DNA of 64,000 bases from Arthrobacter pascens (GTDB lineage: Bacteria; Actinomycetota; Actinomycetes; Actinomycetales; Micrococcaceae): assembly GCF_030816475.1 (NCBI RefSeq), contig NZ_JAUSXF010000001.1:620001-684000 (forward strand), read 5' to 3'. Within the stretch, counting starts at the first letter, position 1, and each line of letters opens with the position of its first letter. The position numbers and the translations under genes were made by a program. The notes under the pieces were generated by a model that was given only the letters and a program-made list of their open reading frames with translations, did not search any database and was not told where the DNA came from. Shown here in pieces: positions 1 through 8,115 of the stretch.

Positions 1-2
1 TT

Positions 3-248
3 GCCGATCTTGAGACGGTGCTGCACCGCACGGGTGCCAACATGGTGGTCCTGGCCCTGCCTGCCGCAGTGGCGCAGGGTGTGTGTGACCGCGTGGTGGC
101 AGCGGGCGTCCACAGCATCCTGAGTTTCGCGCCGGTGATGCTGCAGGTCCCCGACGGCGTCAACCTCCGAAAAGTGGACATGGCCACCGAACTGCAAATT
201 CTTGCCTACCACGCACAGCGGGCGCAGACCCCGGGCCAGACTGCCTAA
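3..248 (+). CDS. rex: Redox-sensing transcriptional repressor Rex, C-terminal part
   Basis: Only the last 81 codons are present; the gene enters from the left edge in frame 3. The visible sequence runs through VNLRKVDMATELQILAYHAQ, the characteristic end of Rex, where the C-terminal domain-swapped helix follows the NAD(H)-binding Rossmann fold. Rex family proteins sense the NADH/NAD+ ratio and repress respiratory and fermentative genes when NAD+ is high. The DNA-binding winged helix lies outside the window. The 88 bp after the stop contain a short tandem repeat and then the end of a convergent gene. The family call rests on the conserved C-terminal motif only. Confidence 0.85.
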   Translation, partial: ADLETVLHRTGANMVVLALPAAVAQGVCDRVVAAGVHSILSFAPVMLQVPDGVNLRKVDMATELQILAYHAQRAQTPGQTA

Positions 249-298
249 ATCTCGCTGCCGGCCAGGGGTCCACGCCCGTCGGGTGGTTTACTGCTTGG

Positions 299-331
299 GG
301 TTTCCAGCTGGTCTAGGTTTCCAGCTGGTCT
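299..331. repeat. 16-bp tandem direct repeat between convergent genes
   Basis: The 16-mer GGTTTCCAGCTGGTCT occurs at 299-314 and again at 316-331, one base apart. Each copy contains the 8-bp palindrome CCAGCTGG. It sits between the rex stop and the stop of the convergent gene, so it could form part of a transcript end, but no clear terminator stem is visible. Confidence 0.6.
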
Positions 332-336
332 GGGGG

Positions 337-1140
337 TCAGCGGGTACCGTAGGGATTGCCGGGCTGGCCGTAAGGGTTGGCGAACGGCTGCTGCCTGCGG
401 AAGTACGGAGCGGCCGACGGCAGGTACAGCAACACGATGGCTGCAATGCCGGCCAAAGTCCCCAGGGTCCCGATGTTAGGGACCCCGAACAGTCCGAGGA
501 CCGAAATGGCAGCGAAGACCGTTCCCAGGATGCGGGCCCAGTTTTTGCCCTTGCGGACGAAGAACGCGACCAGCGCGTAGAGCCCGGCGCCGATGATGGC
601 GAATACGACCAGCGTGCCGACGATGACGCCCTTCATCTGGTCATAGGAGACGGCGGTGCCACCGCCACTGTTTTTGATGGCCTCCTCGAAGGTGTTCCGC
701 ATCGCCGGATCATCCAGCTGTCCGATGCCCATGAGCGTGGAGATGACAAAGAGAATGCCGGCTCCGATCAACAACCAGAACGAAATATCGACCAGCTTGG
801 GGATTCCCGACGCTCCCGTGGCCTGTGGCTGCTCCGAGGGAAACTGCCCGTAGGGTGACTGTCCGTACGGTGACTGTCCGTAGGGCTGGCCGAACTGCTG
901 CTGCCCGTACGGCTGGCCGAACTGCTGCTGCCCGTAGCCGGGTCCTTGCGGGGCGTTTTGGCCGTACTGGGGTGTGGCGGGGTTCTGCTGCCCGTACTGC
1001 GGGGCGTTTTGGCCGTACTGGGGTGTGGCGGGGTTCTGCTGCCCGTACTCCGGGGCATTCTCGCCGTAACGCGGAGCCGGGCGCTTGCCTTCGGACTCAG
1101 GCTCATTCGGGTTGGGAGGCGGGACAGGGGGAGTGCTCAT
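337..1140 (-). CDS. Pro/Gln/Tyr-rich membrane protein (DUF4064-like), function unknown
   Basis: A 267-residue protein with two parts. Residues 1 to about 120 are low complexity, rich in Pro, Gln, Gly and Tyr, with a 16-residue unit (YGQQNPATPQYGQNAP) repeated exactly at DNA level (48-bp units, about 957-1053) followed by FGQPYGQQQ and SPYGQ units. The C-terminal half has about four hydrophobic segments (for example FWLLIGAGILFVIS and GVIVGTLVVFAIIGAGLYAL) and ends in another Pro/Tyr/Gly stretch. The ATG at 1140 is chosen over an upstream TTG at 1155 because AAAGGA lies just before it. The next gene on the same strand (1382-2080) has the same architecture. Such proteins are common in actinobacteria; the role is unknown, possibly envelope-related. 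Confidence 0.8.
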   Translation of the reverse strand: MSTPPVPPPNPNEPESEGKRPAPRYGENAPEYGQQNPATPQYGQNAPQYGQQNPATPQYGQNAPQGPGYGQQQFGQPYGQQQFGQPYGQSPYGQSPYGQFPSEQPQATGASGIPKLVDISFWLLIGAGILFVISTLMGIGQLDDPAMRNTFEEAIKNSGGGTAVSYDQMKGVIVGTLVVFAIIGAGLYALVAFFVRKGKNWARILGTVFAAISVLGLFGVPNIGTLGTLAGIAAIVLLYLPSAAPYFRRQQPFANPYGQPGNPYGTR

Positions 1141-1295
1141 GAGGATCCTTTGCAATGTGGAGTTTCAGATGGGCTGCCGGGATCGGTCACTGGCCCTGTC
1201 CCCAGCGCGGCTTACTTCCACCGTACCCCCGGTCACGCCTGCCGCGGGTCATTCCGAAGAGGTATTCGGCCACCGGGGCTGCACTGAAACGCGGC

Positions 1296-1338
1296 GGAAG
1301 GCTGCGGCCTGGTGGTGCTCACCTGGCCGCAGCCTTCC
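1296..1338 (-). terminator. Hairpin terminator after the 1382-2080 gene
   Basis: GGAAGGCTGCGGCC (1296-1309) and GGCCGCAGCCTTCC (1325-1338) are perfect 14-bp inverted arms around a 15-nt loop, starting 44 bases past the stop of the minus-strand gene at 1382. There is no strong T-tract, as is common in actinobacterial terminators. Confidence 0.75.
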
Positions 1339-1381
1339 CGATGGCACAGGGGCGGGTCCTTCCCCTGCAATGTGTCCGGGC

Positions 1382-2080
1382 TCAGCCCTTGAAGTGCTCC
1401 CGGGACTGCGGGAGCCACATCATGATGGCAGCCGCCACTGCGGCAGCTGACCCGACAGCGCTGGGGTTCATGAAGATGAGGTTGGCGAGGAAGCCGATCA
1501 CTGCAAGGCCGCCCAGGATTGAGAGGACCAGGCGGGCCCACCTGGCGCCCTCCTTCAGCCGGATGGCGATGAACACGTACAGGGCCGCAAAGATGAGCTC
1601 AAAGATGAATCCTCCGACTCCCCCACCCATCATCAGGCTGAAGACGATCCCAAGGGCCGCCGCTGCGATCCAGAGCCAGTAGGACACGACTAGCTGCTGC
1701 GGAACACCCCTGGTGTCAGTCAGCCTCTGGCCGATGTTGTTGAAGTCCAGCCCGAAGGCATTGCGCGGAGGAGCGGCGTAGCCCAGGCCGGCCGGGGGAT
1801 TGTTTGACGGTGCGGTGCCAGCAGGATAGGCAGCCTGTCCGTATGGCTGGCCCTGCGCGTAGGGCGGGTTCTGCGGCGGAAACGCCTGGCCGGGCGGGGG
1901 ATAGGCCGGACCTGGGGCCTGGTATCCCGGCGGTGGCGGCTGGTAGCCCTGCGGCTCGTTGGCGGTGGCAGGAACGCCGCCGGCAGGAGGAACGCTGCCA
2001 GCGGGAGGAACACCGCCGGCAGGAGGAATGTTGCCGGCAGGCGGCTGCTCTGGCGGCGGTACTTCATTAGGGTTGCTCAT
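1382..2080 (-). CDS. Pro/Gly-rich membrane protein, paralogue of its downstream neighbour
   Basis: A 232-residue protein starting MSNPNEVPPPEQPP. The first roughly 115 residues are Pro/Gly/Ala/Gln-rich and include short repeats of the type PPAGGVPPAGS, followed by PYAQGQPYGQAAYP. The second half has about four hydrophobic segments (YWLWIAAAALGIVFSLMMGG, IFAALYVFIAIRL, ARLVLSILGGLAVIGFLANL, and a final Ala-rich segment). It ends in a hairpin terminator. Architecture and orientation match the gene at 337-1140, suggesting tandem duplication and divergence of the repeat region. A GTG at 2089 is an alternative start; ATG at 2080 gives the canonical N terminus. No enzymatic motif is visible. Confidence 0.8.
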   Translation of the reverse strand: MSNPNEVPPPEQPPAGNIPPAGGVPPAGSVPPAGGVPATANEPQGYQPPPPGYQAPGPAYPPPGQAFPPQNPPYAQGQPYGQAAYPAGTAPSNNPPAGLGYAAPPRNAFGLDFNNIGQRLTDTRGVPQQLVVSYWLWIAAAALGIVFSLMMGGGVGGFIFELIFAALYVFIAIRLKEGARWARLVLSILGGLAVIGFLANLIFMNPSAVGSAAAVAAAIMMWLPQSREHFKG

Positions 2081-2228
2081 GGCTCTCACTGTAGACCGCG
2101 CAACCCTTCTTACCCGTGAGGAAGGGGTGGGTCCGGAAGAGGAACGTCAGGCCCTTGCCAGGCAGTGGATTCCTGCCGCAGCGGGGGCGGCCCGTGGACT
2201 CCGGGGTCAAACAATGCGATAAACAACG

Positions 2229-2270
2229 GCACCCCGGTCCGGACTCCTGGAGGAGTCCGGGCCGGGGTGC
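2229..2270 (-). terminator. Strong hairpin terminator after yceI
   Basis: Two 19-bp arms (2229-2247 and 2252-2270) pair with a single mismatch around a TGGA loop, 13 bases past the YceI stop. On the minus strand the stem is followed by CGTTGTTTATCG, a weak T-rich tail, consistent with an intrinsic terminator. Confidence 0.85.
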
Positions 2271-2283
2271 GGTTAGAAGCGGG

Positions 2284-2832
2284 CTATGCGGCCGGTGCGA
2301 TGAACGCCAGCTCCAGGTTGATGCCAACCTTGTCGCTGACCAGCACGCCGCCGGCCTCCAGCACTGCGTTCCAGGTGAGGCCGAAGTCCTTGCGGCTGAT
2401 GGTGGTTTCAGCGCTCACGCCTGCGCGGGTGTTACCGAACGGGTCCACTGCCACGCCATTGAACTCTGTCTCCAGGGAGACGGGACGGGTAACTCCCTTG
2501 ATGGTGAGGTCGCCGGTCAGCTCGTAGCTGTTGCCCTTGGCCACCAGGCCGTTGGAAACGAAGGAGATCTCCGGGAACTTCTCCACATCGAAGAAGTCTT
2601 CGCCGCGGACGTGGCCGTCGCGGTTGACGTCCCCCGAATCGAAGCTGGCGGTCTGGATGGTGGCACTGATCTTTGAGTCGGCGACGTTTTCAGCGAGATC
2701 CAAGGTTGCTGCGGCATCCTTGAACTGCCCGCGGACCTTGCTGATGCCTGCGTGGCGGACGGTAAATCCGATTTCGCTGTGCGAGTTGTCGAGGGTCCAG
2801 GTGCCGGTGGTGACGTCTGCGGGAAGTGCCAT
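2284..2832 (-). CDS. YceI family lipocalin-like protein
   Basis: A 182-residue protein recognisable as YceI/polyisoprenoid-binding family: opening TGTWTLDNSHSEIGFTVRHA, central SFDSGDVNRDGHVRGEDFFD, and the SRKDFGLTWN motif near the end. Family members form a beta-barrel that binds a long isoprenoid chain; the physiological role in actinobacteria is unsettled. The ATG at 2832 is chosen because AAGGAGA lies directly upstream, and the extra 46 codons upstream look like untranslated leader. There is no signal peptide, so a cytosolic location is likely. The leader carries a TATACT -10 and an inverted repeat, suggesting repressor control. Confidence 0.9.
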   Translation of the reverse strand: MALPADVTTGTWTLDNSHSEIGFTVRHAGISKVRGQFKDAAATLDLAENVADSKISATIQTASFDSGDVNRDGHVRGEDFFDVEKFPEISFVSNGLVAKGNSYELTGDLTIKGVTRPVSLETEFNGVAVDPFGNTRAGVSAETTISRKDFGLTWNAVLEAGGVLVSDKVGINLELAFIAPAA

Positions 2833-2890
2833 GGTGAATCTCCTTGGAAATATGTCGGGTGGTACTACGGGATAGGTTGAAACTTCATCT

Positions 2891-2924
2891 GTTGAAGCAT
2901 CAACTAACTGCTGCATCCAGTATA
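2891..2924 (-). promoter_or_regulatory. yceI promoter and putative MarR-type operator
   Basis: On the minus strand TATACT (2919-2924) is a good -10 hexamer. Between it and the gene, GTTGAAGCATCAAC (2891-2904) is a 14-bp inverted repeat (GTTGA-N4-TCAAC), about 15 bases past the -10, where a bound repressor would block initiation. MarR regulators often use such TTGA/TCAA palindromes, but no marR gene is in the window, so the regulator is inferred. Confidence 0.45.
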
Positions 2925-3036
2925 AACATGCATTTGCATCTTTTGTTCCCGTTTCCGGAACATTTTTCAAAAAACTTCAGTTCTACTAGATGTAGAAGAT
3001 TTCGGATAGCACGCCATCTTTGAGAAACTGGTACAC

Positions 3037-3717
3037 ATGCCCCAAGCCACTGTCCATCTGCTCCGCCACGGCGAGGTCCACAACCCCGACGGCGTTCTAT
3101 ACGGCAGGCTGCCCGAATTCCACCTCTCCGAGCTGGGACGGCAAATGGCGGAAACCCTTGCGGAGCACTTCCGGGACCGTGCGGCACACGGGGCGAGGAT
3201 CGTCTATCTTGCGGCTTCACCGCTTGTCAGGGCGCAGGAGACGGCCGCCCCGACAGCGCAGGCCCTTCACCTGGAGATCCACACCGATCCGCGGATCATC
3301 GAGGCGGAAAACTACTTCGAGGGCCTGAAGGTCACCAAGGCAGAGCTTCGCAGGCCCAAGCACTGGCCGCGGCTTGTCAACCCGCTTAGGCCTTCCTGGG
3401 GTGAGCCCTACAAGGAGCAGGCGGCCCGGGTCAGGGCTGCAGTCCAGGATGCCAGGATCCGTGCCATCGAGCTTGCCGGCGGCGACTTCGGAACACACGG
3501 CCCGGAGGCCATCATGGTCAGCCACCAGCTCCCCATCTGGGCCACCCGGCTCAGCGCCGAAGGCAGGCCGCTGTGGCATGACCCCCGCAAGCGTGAGTGC
3601 ACGCTGACGTCCATCACGTCCCTCGTGTTCGACGACGACGGCTCCCTTCTCCGCGTTGAATACAGCGAGCCTGCTGCCGCCCTTCTGCCTGGTGCGGCCA
3701 GCACCCCGGGAGCCTGA
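3037..3717 (+). CDS. Histidine phosphatase family protein (phosphoglycerate-mutase-like)
   Basis: A 226-residue protein with the catalytic RHGE tetrad at residues 10-13 (HLLRHGEVHNPDG), the AASPLVRAQETA arginine motif, and the second-histidine motif MVSHQLPIW. This is the histidine phosphatase superfamily, which forms a phosphohistidine intermediate; the substrate cannot be told from sequence. It is the first gene of a tight run with a TlpA-like protein, ccdA, resB and resC (gaps of 3, 8, -1 and -1 bp). The same order occurs in M. tuberculosis Rv0525-Rv0529, so it is probably co-transcribed with cytochrome c biogenesis, although its biochemical link to that pathway is unknown. Confidence 0.88.
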   Translation: MPQATVHLLRHGEVHNPDGVLYGRLPEFHLSELGRQMAETLAEHFRDRAAHGARIVYLAASPLVRAQETAAPTAQALHLEIHTDPRIIEAENYFEGLKVTKAELRRPKHWPRLVNPLRPSWGEPYKEQAARVRAAVQDARIRAIELAGGDFGTHGPEAIMVSHQLPIWATRLSAEGRPLWHDPRKRECTLTSITSLVFDDDGSLLRVEYSEPAAALLPGAASTPGA

Positions 3718-3720
3718 GCC

Positions 3721-4332
3721 GTGAGCATCAACCCCGTTACCTCCCGCCGCGGCCTGCTCGCCGCCGGAGGCGCCGCCCTCACGGCCCTCACGCTGGGACT
3801 CTCAGCGTGTGCGCAGGAGGATGCCCTCGCAAAGCAGGCCAAGGCCGGCGACAACAAGAACTATGTTGCGGGGGACGGTTCAGTCACCGAGTTCGCCGCT
3901 GCGGACCGCAAGTCCGCCGTCGCAATTAATGGCACGCTGTTCACCGGCACCGCCGTAACTCCAGCCGATTTCCAGGGCAAGGTGACAGTGCTGAACTTCT
4001 GGTTCGCGGCGTGCGCGCCGTGCCGGGTGGAGGCCCCGCAGCTGGAAGCGCTGCACCAGGAGTTCAAGGACCAGGGCGTGCAGTTCTTCGGCGTCAACCT
4101 CCGGGACGAAAAGGCCACGGCGGAAGCATTCGATAAGACCTTCAACCTGACCTACCCCAGCTTCGACGACAAGAATGGCGGGGTCCTCCTCGCTGTCTCG
4201 GGCCTGGTACCTCCCGGTGCCGTTCCGACAACCCTGGTGCTGGACAAGCAGGGCCGGGTGGCCTCGCGCGTACTGGGCGAAATCGAGAAGGGCACCCTCA
4301 AGGCCCTCATTAGCGCAGCAGTGGCGGAGTAA
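3721..4332 (+). CDS. TlpA/ResA-like thioredoxin lipoprotein
   Basis: A 203-residue exported thiol-disulfide oxidoreductase. The N terminus carries SRRGLL, a Tat-like twin-arginine motif, a hydrophobic core and the lipobox LSAC with Cys30 as lipidation site. The thioredoxin-like domain has the active site WFAACAPC (Cys98, Cys101) and the cis-Pro region VPTTLVLD. In system II cytochrome c maturation such proteins keep apocytochrome haem-binding cysteines reduced, taking electrons from CcdA, whose gene follows. It starts with GTG 3 bp after the previous stop. Assignment to ResA function is inferred from context; the fold and active site are seen. Confidence 0.88.
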   Translation: MSINPVTSRRGLLAAGGAALTALTLGLSACAQEDALAKQAKAGDNKNYVAGDGSVTEFAAADRKSAVAINGTLFTGTAVTPADFQGKVTVLNFWFAACAPCRVEAPQLEALHQEFKDQGVQFFGVNLRDEKATAEAFDKTFNLTYPSFDDKNGGVLLAVSGLVPPGAVPTTLVLDKQGRVASRVLGEIEKGTLKALISAAVAE

Positions 4333-4340
4333 GCAGAGTC

Positions 4341-5096
4341 GTGAACAGTCCCTTCGCCGAAGCCATCCTGAACGGCTCACTCCTCCTTGCCATTCCGGTG
4401 GCGCTCCTGGCCGGACTCGTGTCCTTCCTGTCGCCCTGCGTGCTGCCCCTAGTGCCCGGCTACCTGGGCTACGTCACGGGACTTAGCGGCGTGGACCTGG
4501 AGCGCCAGAAGCGCGGCCGGATGCTCGCGGGCATCGGCTTGTTTGTGCTGGGGTTCTCGGTGATTTTCGTGCTGCTTGGCGGGGCATTCGGCCAGCTCGG
4601 GACCTTAATCACGGGTGCCCAGAACGCCTGGATCACGCAGCTGCTCGGTGTCCTGGTGATCGCCATGGGCGTCGTGTTCATGGGCGGCTTCGGCTGGCTC
4701 CAGCGTGATGCCAAGATCCATGCCAAGCCGCCGGCCGGGCTGTGGGGTGCTCCGCTGTTGGGGATCACATTCGGGCTGGGCTGGGCGCCGTGCATCGGAC
4801 CCACCTATTCCGCTGTCCAGCTCCTGAGCCTGTCCGGCGGTTCGTCCGCCGCCAAGGGTGCCCTCCTGGCCTTTATCTACAGCCTCGGCCTCGGCATACC
4901 GTTCCTGCTCATTGCACTGGCAGTCCGGCGCGGCATGGGCGTGATGTCCTTCTTCCGCAAACACCGCCTGGCCATCCAGCGGACGGGCGGAGGCATCCTG
5001 ATAGTGCTGGGCCTGCTGATGGCCAGCGGAGTCTGGGGCGCCTGGGTCACCGGGCTGCAGTACTGGTTCCAAACCGATGTGAAGTTGCCGATCTGA
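4341..5096 (+). CDS. ccdA: Cytochrome c biogenesis protein CcdA
   Basis: A 251-residue polytopic membrane protein with about six transmembrane segments. The two redox cysteines of the DsbD/CcdA family are in place: Cys33 in FLSPCVLPLVPGY and Cys151 in GWAPCIGPTY. CcdA passes electrons from cytosolic thioredoxin across the membrane to a thioredoxin-like partner, here most likely the lipoprotein encoded just upstream, to reduce apocytochrome c thiols. GTG start 8 bp after the previous stop; the stop overlaps the resB start (TGATG). Confidence 0.93.
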   Translation: MNSPFAEAILNGSLLLAIPVALLAGLVSFLSPCVLPLVPGYLGYVTGLSGVDLERQKRGRMLAGIGLFVLGFSVIFVLLGGAFGQLGTLITGAQNAWITQLLGVLVIAMGVVFMGGFGWLQRDAKIHAKPPAGLWGAPLLGITFGLGWAPCIGPTYSAVQLLSLSGGSSAAKGALLAFIYSLGLGIPFLLIALAVRRGMGVMSFFRKHRLAIQRTGGGILIVLGLLMASGVWGAWVTGLQYWFQTDVKLPI

Positions 5097-6850
5097 TGAG
5101 CGAGCGCGTGAACGTAAAGAAGAAGCCCCCGGCCCCTGTGGCCGCAGCCAAGGCAGAAGCAGCCCTGCCAGCACTGGGGCCGGTGGGGATGCTCCGTTGG
5201 GCCTGGACCCAGCTGACCAGCATGCGCACCGCGCTGTTCCTGCTGCTGCTGCTGGCTGTCGCCGCGGTTCCCGGATCGCTGTTCCCGCAGCGTCCGGCCA
5301 ACCCGTCCAACGTGACGCAGTACATCCAGGACCATCCCGACTACGGCAAGCTGCTGGACACCCTCCAGCTGTACGACGTCTATTCGTCAGCCTGGTTCTC
5401 GGCCATCTACCTCCTGCTGTTCATCTCCCTGATCGGCTGCGTGGTTCCCCGGGCCATCGCCCATTACAGGGCCATGCGCTCCCAGCCGCCCAGGACCCCG
5501 CAGAGGCTCTCCCGGCTCCCGGAGTACGGCACACTGGTGGTTCCGGCAGAAGCCGGCCTCCCGGCGTCGGACGCCATCCACAGCGCCGCCCGGCTGCTCA
5601 GGAAGCGCGGCTACCGCGTCGATGTAAGGGACGACGACGGCGCGCTGCCGTCTTTAGGAGCCGAGCGCGGCTTTCTGAAGGAAGTGGGGAACCTGGTGTT
5701 CCACACGTCGCTGATCGGTGTGCTCGTCTCGGTGGCCGTCGGAGGGCTGTTCGGCTACAGCGGCCAGCGCATCCTGGTGGAGGGCGACACCTTCGTGAAC
5801 ACGCTGGTGGGCTATGACCAGTTCACGCCGGGCACCAATTTCCAGAGCAGCCAGCTGCAGCCATACTCCATCCAGCTGGACAAGTTCGATGTCACCTTCG
5901 ACCGTGAATCCAAGGGCAAATTCGGTCAGCCTATCGACTTCACGGCGGCCGTCACCACCAAGGAGACGCCTGACTCCCCGGCCCGGCAGCAAATCCTCAA
6001 GGTCAACGATCCCCTGAACCTTGGCGGCACCAGCGTCTACCTCACGGGCAACGGCTATGCGCCGATGGTCACCATCCGCGACGGCGCCGGCAACGTGGCC
6101 ATGCAGGGTCCCGTGGTCGCCAAGCTCCAGGGTGACAACTACTACTCGTCCGTGGTGATCAAGGTCCCCGACGCCAAACCCGACCAGCTCGGTTTTGTCG
6201 GCTTCTTCCTTCCCACGGCGTTCGTCAACGAACAGGGCGTATCCTTCAGTGCCGATCCCGCGCTGTTCAACCCCCAGCTGACGCTGAACTCCTATTACGG
6301 GGACCTCGGCCTCAACAACGGGGCGCCGCAGAACGTCTTCGAGCTGGACGTCAGGAAGCTCACACCGTTGAATGCACGTGACCTGGCAGCCGGCGGCATC
6401 ACCCTGACGCCGGGCGCCACGTATACCCTGCCTGACGGGAAGGGAAGCATCAGCTTCGACGGCGTCAAGAAGTACGTGGGCGTGGATATCCACAACAACC
6501 CGGGCCAGGTCTACGCGTTGGTCTTCGCCCTGCTGGCTGTGGCCGGCCTCATCCTGTCGCTCTACGTGAACCGGCGCAGGGTCTGGGTGCGGACCGGCAC
6601 CCACGAGGACGGCCGGACCATGGTGGAATACGGCCTCCTGGCCCGCGGCGAGGATCACAGGCTTGCAGCCGAATCGGCAGCAATCCGCAATCTGCTGACC
6701 GCGGAATGGCAACTCCCGGAAGAGGCGCGCCAGGATTCCGACCCGGCCGGCTCCTCGGCCACCCAGCAAACTCCCAGCCGCCAGGACGATAATGGCGCAG
6801 ACTCCGTCACCACCCCAGCTGGCCCCGGCGGGCCGAAAAAGGACCAGTAA
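5096..6850 (+). CDS. resB: Cytochrome c biogenesis protein ResB
   Basis: A 584-residue membrane protein of the ResB family, part of the ResBC haem export and ligation complex of system II. Visible features are an N-terminal membrane segment (TALFLLLLLAVAAVPGSLFPQ), two further segments before residue 240, a large extracytoplasmic domain, a last membrane segment near LVFALLAVAGLILSLYVNRR, and a hydrophilic tail rich in Ser, Gln and Asp. ATG at 5096 is chosen because it overlaps the ccdA stop; the open frame extends 118 codons further upstream but only inside ccdA. The stop overlaps the resC start (TAATG), indicating coupled translation. Confidence 0.93.
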   Translation: MSERVNVKKKPPAPVAAAKAEAALPALGPVGMLRWAWTQLTSMRTALFLLLLLAVAAVPGSLFPQRPANPSNVTQYIQDHPDYGKLLDTLQLYDVYSSAWFSAIYLLLFISLIGCVVPRAIAHYRAMRSQPPRTPQRLSRLPEYGTLVVPAEAGLPASDAIHSAARLLRKRGYRVDVRDDDGALPSLGAERGFLKEVGNLVFHTSLIGVLVSVAVGGLFGYSGQRILVEGDTFVNTLVGYDQFTPGTNFQSSQLQPYSIQLDKFDVTFDRESKGKFGQPIDFTAAVTTKETPDSPARQQILKVNDPLNLGGTSVYLTGNGYAPMVTIRDGAGNVAMQGPVVAKLQGDNYYSSVVIKVPDAKPDQLGFVGFFLPTAFVNEQGVSFSADPALFNPQLTLNSYYGDLGLNNGAPQNVFELDVRKLTPLNARDLAAGGITLTPGATYTLPDGKGSISFDGVKKYVGVDIHNNPGQVYALVFALLAVAGLILSLYVNRRRVWVRTGTHEDGRTMVEYGLLARGEDHRLAAESAAIRNLLTAEWQLPEEARQDSDPAGSSATQQTPSRQDDNGADSVTTPAGPGGPKKDQ

Positions 6851-7959
6851 TGCCTTTCCCCATCAACGAAACCATGGGCCAGTACAGCGAGCTGTTCATG
6901 TTGCTCGCCGCCGGCACCTACACCGTGGCCTTCATTGCCTTCGCCTGGGACCTGGCGAAGAGCAGCAAGGCCCTGCGCGCCGTTGACCTCAAGGCCGCAG
7001 AAGCCGCCCTGGCGCAAAAGGTGCCGGTGGTAGCTGGTGTAGGAAGCGCCGGCGCGGTTGCCGTCATGGACCGGACAGAGTCCCACCTGGCGGGGCCGGT
7101 GGGCCGGGCCGAACGGCCCACATCATCGGCGTCGAAACAGGCCGGCCCCGCGTCGGGCGGCGGACAGACAGCCGACGGCGACATGCGCTACGCCGCTGTC
7201 CGTCGCGTTCCCGCTCGAGTGGCAGTAGCACTCGCGGTGCTGGGTGCCGCGATCCATGCCGCCGGCGTCATTACCCGGGCCATCGGCGCCGGTCGCGTGC
7301 CGTGGGGCAACATGTACGAGTTCCTCACCACGGGCGCGTTCGTTGTCATGGCCATGTTCCTGCTGGTGCTGATCCGCCGTGACCTTCGTTTCCTGGGCAC
7401 GTTCGTGGTAGGCCTGGTGATCATCATGCTGGTGGCTGCCTCGGTGGCGTTCTGGACCCCCGTAGGCCACCTGGTGCCCGCCCTGCAGAGCTATTGGCTC
7501 ATCATCCACGTCTCCATCGCCGTGATGTCATCCGCGCTTTTCACCCTCACTTTCGCCATGTCCGCACTGCAGCTGGTCCAGGCACACCGGCAGAAGACGG
7601 TGGCGGCAGGCAGCACGGACAAGCTGGGCTTCATGCGGCTGGTGCCTTCCGCCCTGAGCCTGGAGAACCTCTCATACCGGATCAACGCCATCGCCTTCAT
7701 TGGCTGGACCTTCACGCTCATGTTCGGTGCCATCTGGGCGGAAAAGGCCTGGGGCCGCTTCTGGGGGTGGGACACCAAGGAAGTGTGGACCTTCGTCATC
7801 TGGGTGGTCTACGCAGGCTACCTGCACGCCCGGGCCACGCGCGGCTGGACCGGCACACGGGCCGCGTGGTTGTCGATCGTCGGCTACTTGTGCGTGGTCT
7901 TTAATTTCACCATCGTCAACCAGTTCTTCAACGGGCTGCACTCCTACTCAGGCCTCTAA
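6850..7959 (+). CDS. resC: Cytochrome c biogenesis protein ResC (CcsA/CcsB type)
   Basis: A 369-residue polytopic membrane protein of the CcsA/ResC family. The tryptophan-rich haem-handling motif WGRFWGWDTKEVW is intact, with conserved histidines in the flanking membrane helices (for example LIIHVSIAVM and NGLHSYSG near the end). With ResB it moves haem to the outer face and attaches it to apocytochrome c. The region between the first membrane segment and residue about 115 is a low-complexity cytosolic linker. It is the last gene of the 3037-7959 operon; a 156-bp gap follows before the Hsp70-like gene. Confidence 0.93.
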   Translation: MPFPINETMGQYSELFMLLAAGTYTVAFIAFAWDLAKSSKALRAVDLKAAEAALAQKVPVVAGVGSAGAVAVMDRTESHLAGPVGRAERPTSSASKQAGPASGGGQTADGDMRYAAVRRVPARVAVALAVLGAAIHAAGVITRAIGAGRVPWGNMYEFLTTGAFVVMAMFLLVLIRRDLRFLGTFVVGLVIIMLVAASVAFWTPVGHLVPALQSYWLIIHVSIAVMSSALFTLTFAMSALQLVQAHRQKTVAAGSTDKLGFMRLVPSALSLENLSYRINAIAFIGWTFTLMFGAIWAEKAWGRFWGWDTKEVWTFVIWVVYAGYLHARATRGWTGTRAAWLSIVGYLCVVFNFTIVNQFFNGLHSYSGL

Positions 7960-7994
7960 GGAGGTCTTTCCAGTACCGCGTTGATACGCTGCAG

Positions 7995-8014
7995 CACCGA
8001 ATAGCAAATCGGTG
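7995..8014. promoter_or_regulatory. Inverted repeat upstream of the Hsp70-like gene
   Basis: CACCGA (7995-8000) and TCGGTG (8009-8014) form a 6-bp inverted repeat with an 8-bp spacer, about 100 bp before the Hsp70-like start and 36 bp after resC. It may be an operator or a short hairpin ending the resC transcript. No convincing -35/-10 pair was found nearby. Confidence 0.3.
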
Positions 8015-8115
8015 TACCAAATAAGGGTGTTGCCCGCGATCCGGTGATGCTACCTTGGTGGGAGTTCGCCTGTGATGCAGCTCGCAGACGACTCGCAGCG
8101 TTTCTCGAGGTACCT

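Noticed and set aside
4742..5095. Upstream extension of the resB frame by 118 codons
   Set aside because: It lies wholly inside ccdA in another frame; the ATG overlapping the ccdA stop starts the recognised ResB N terminus.
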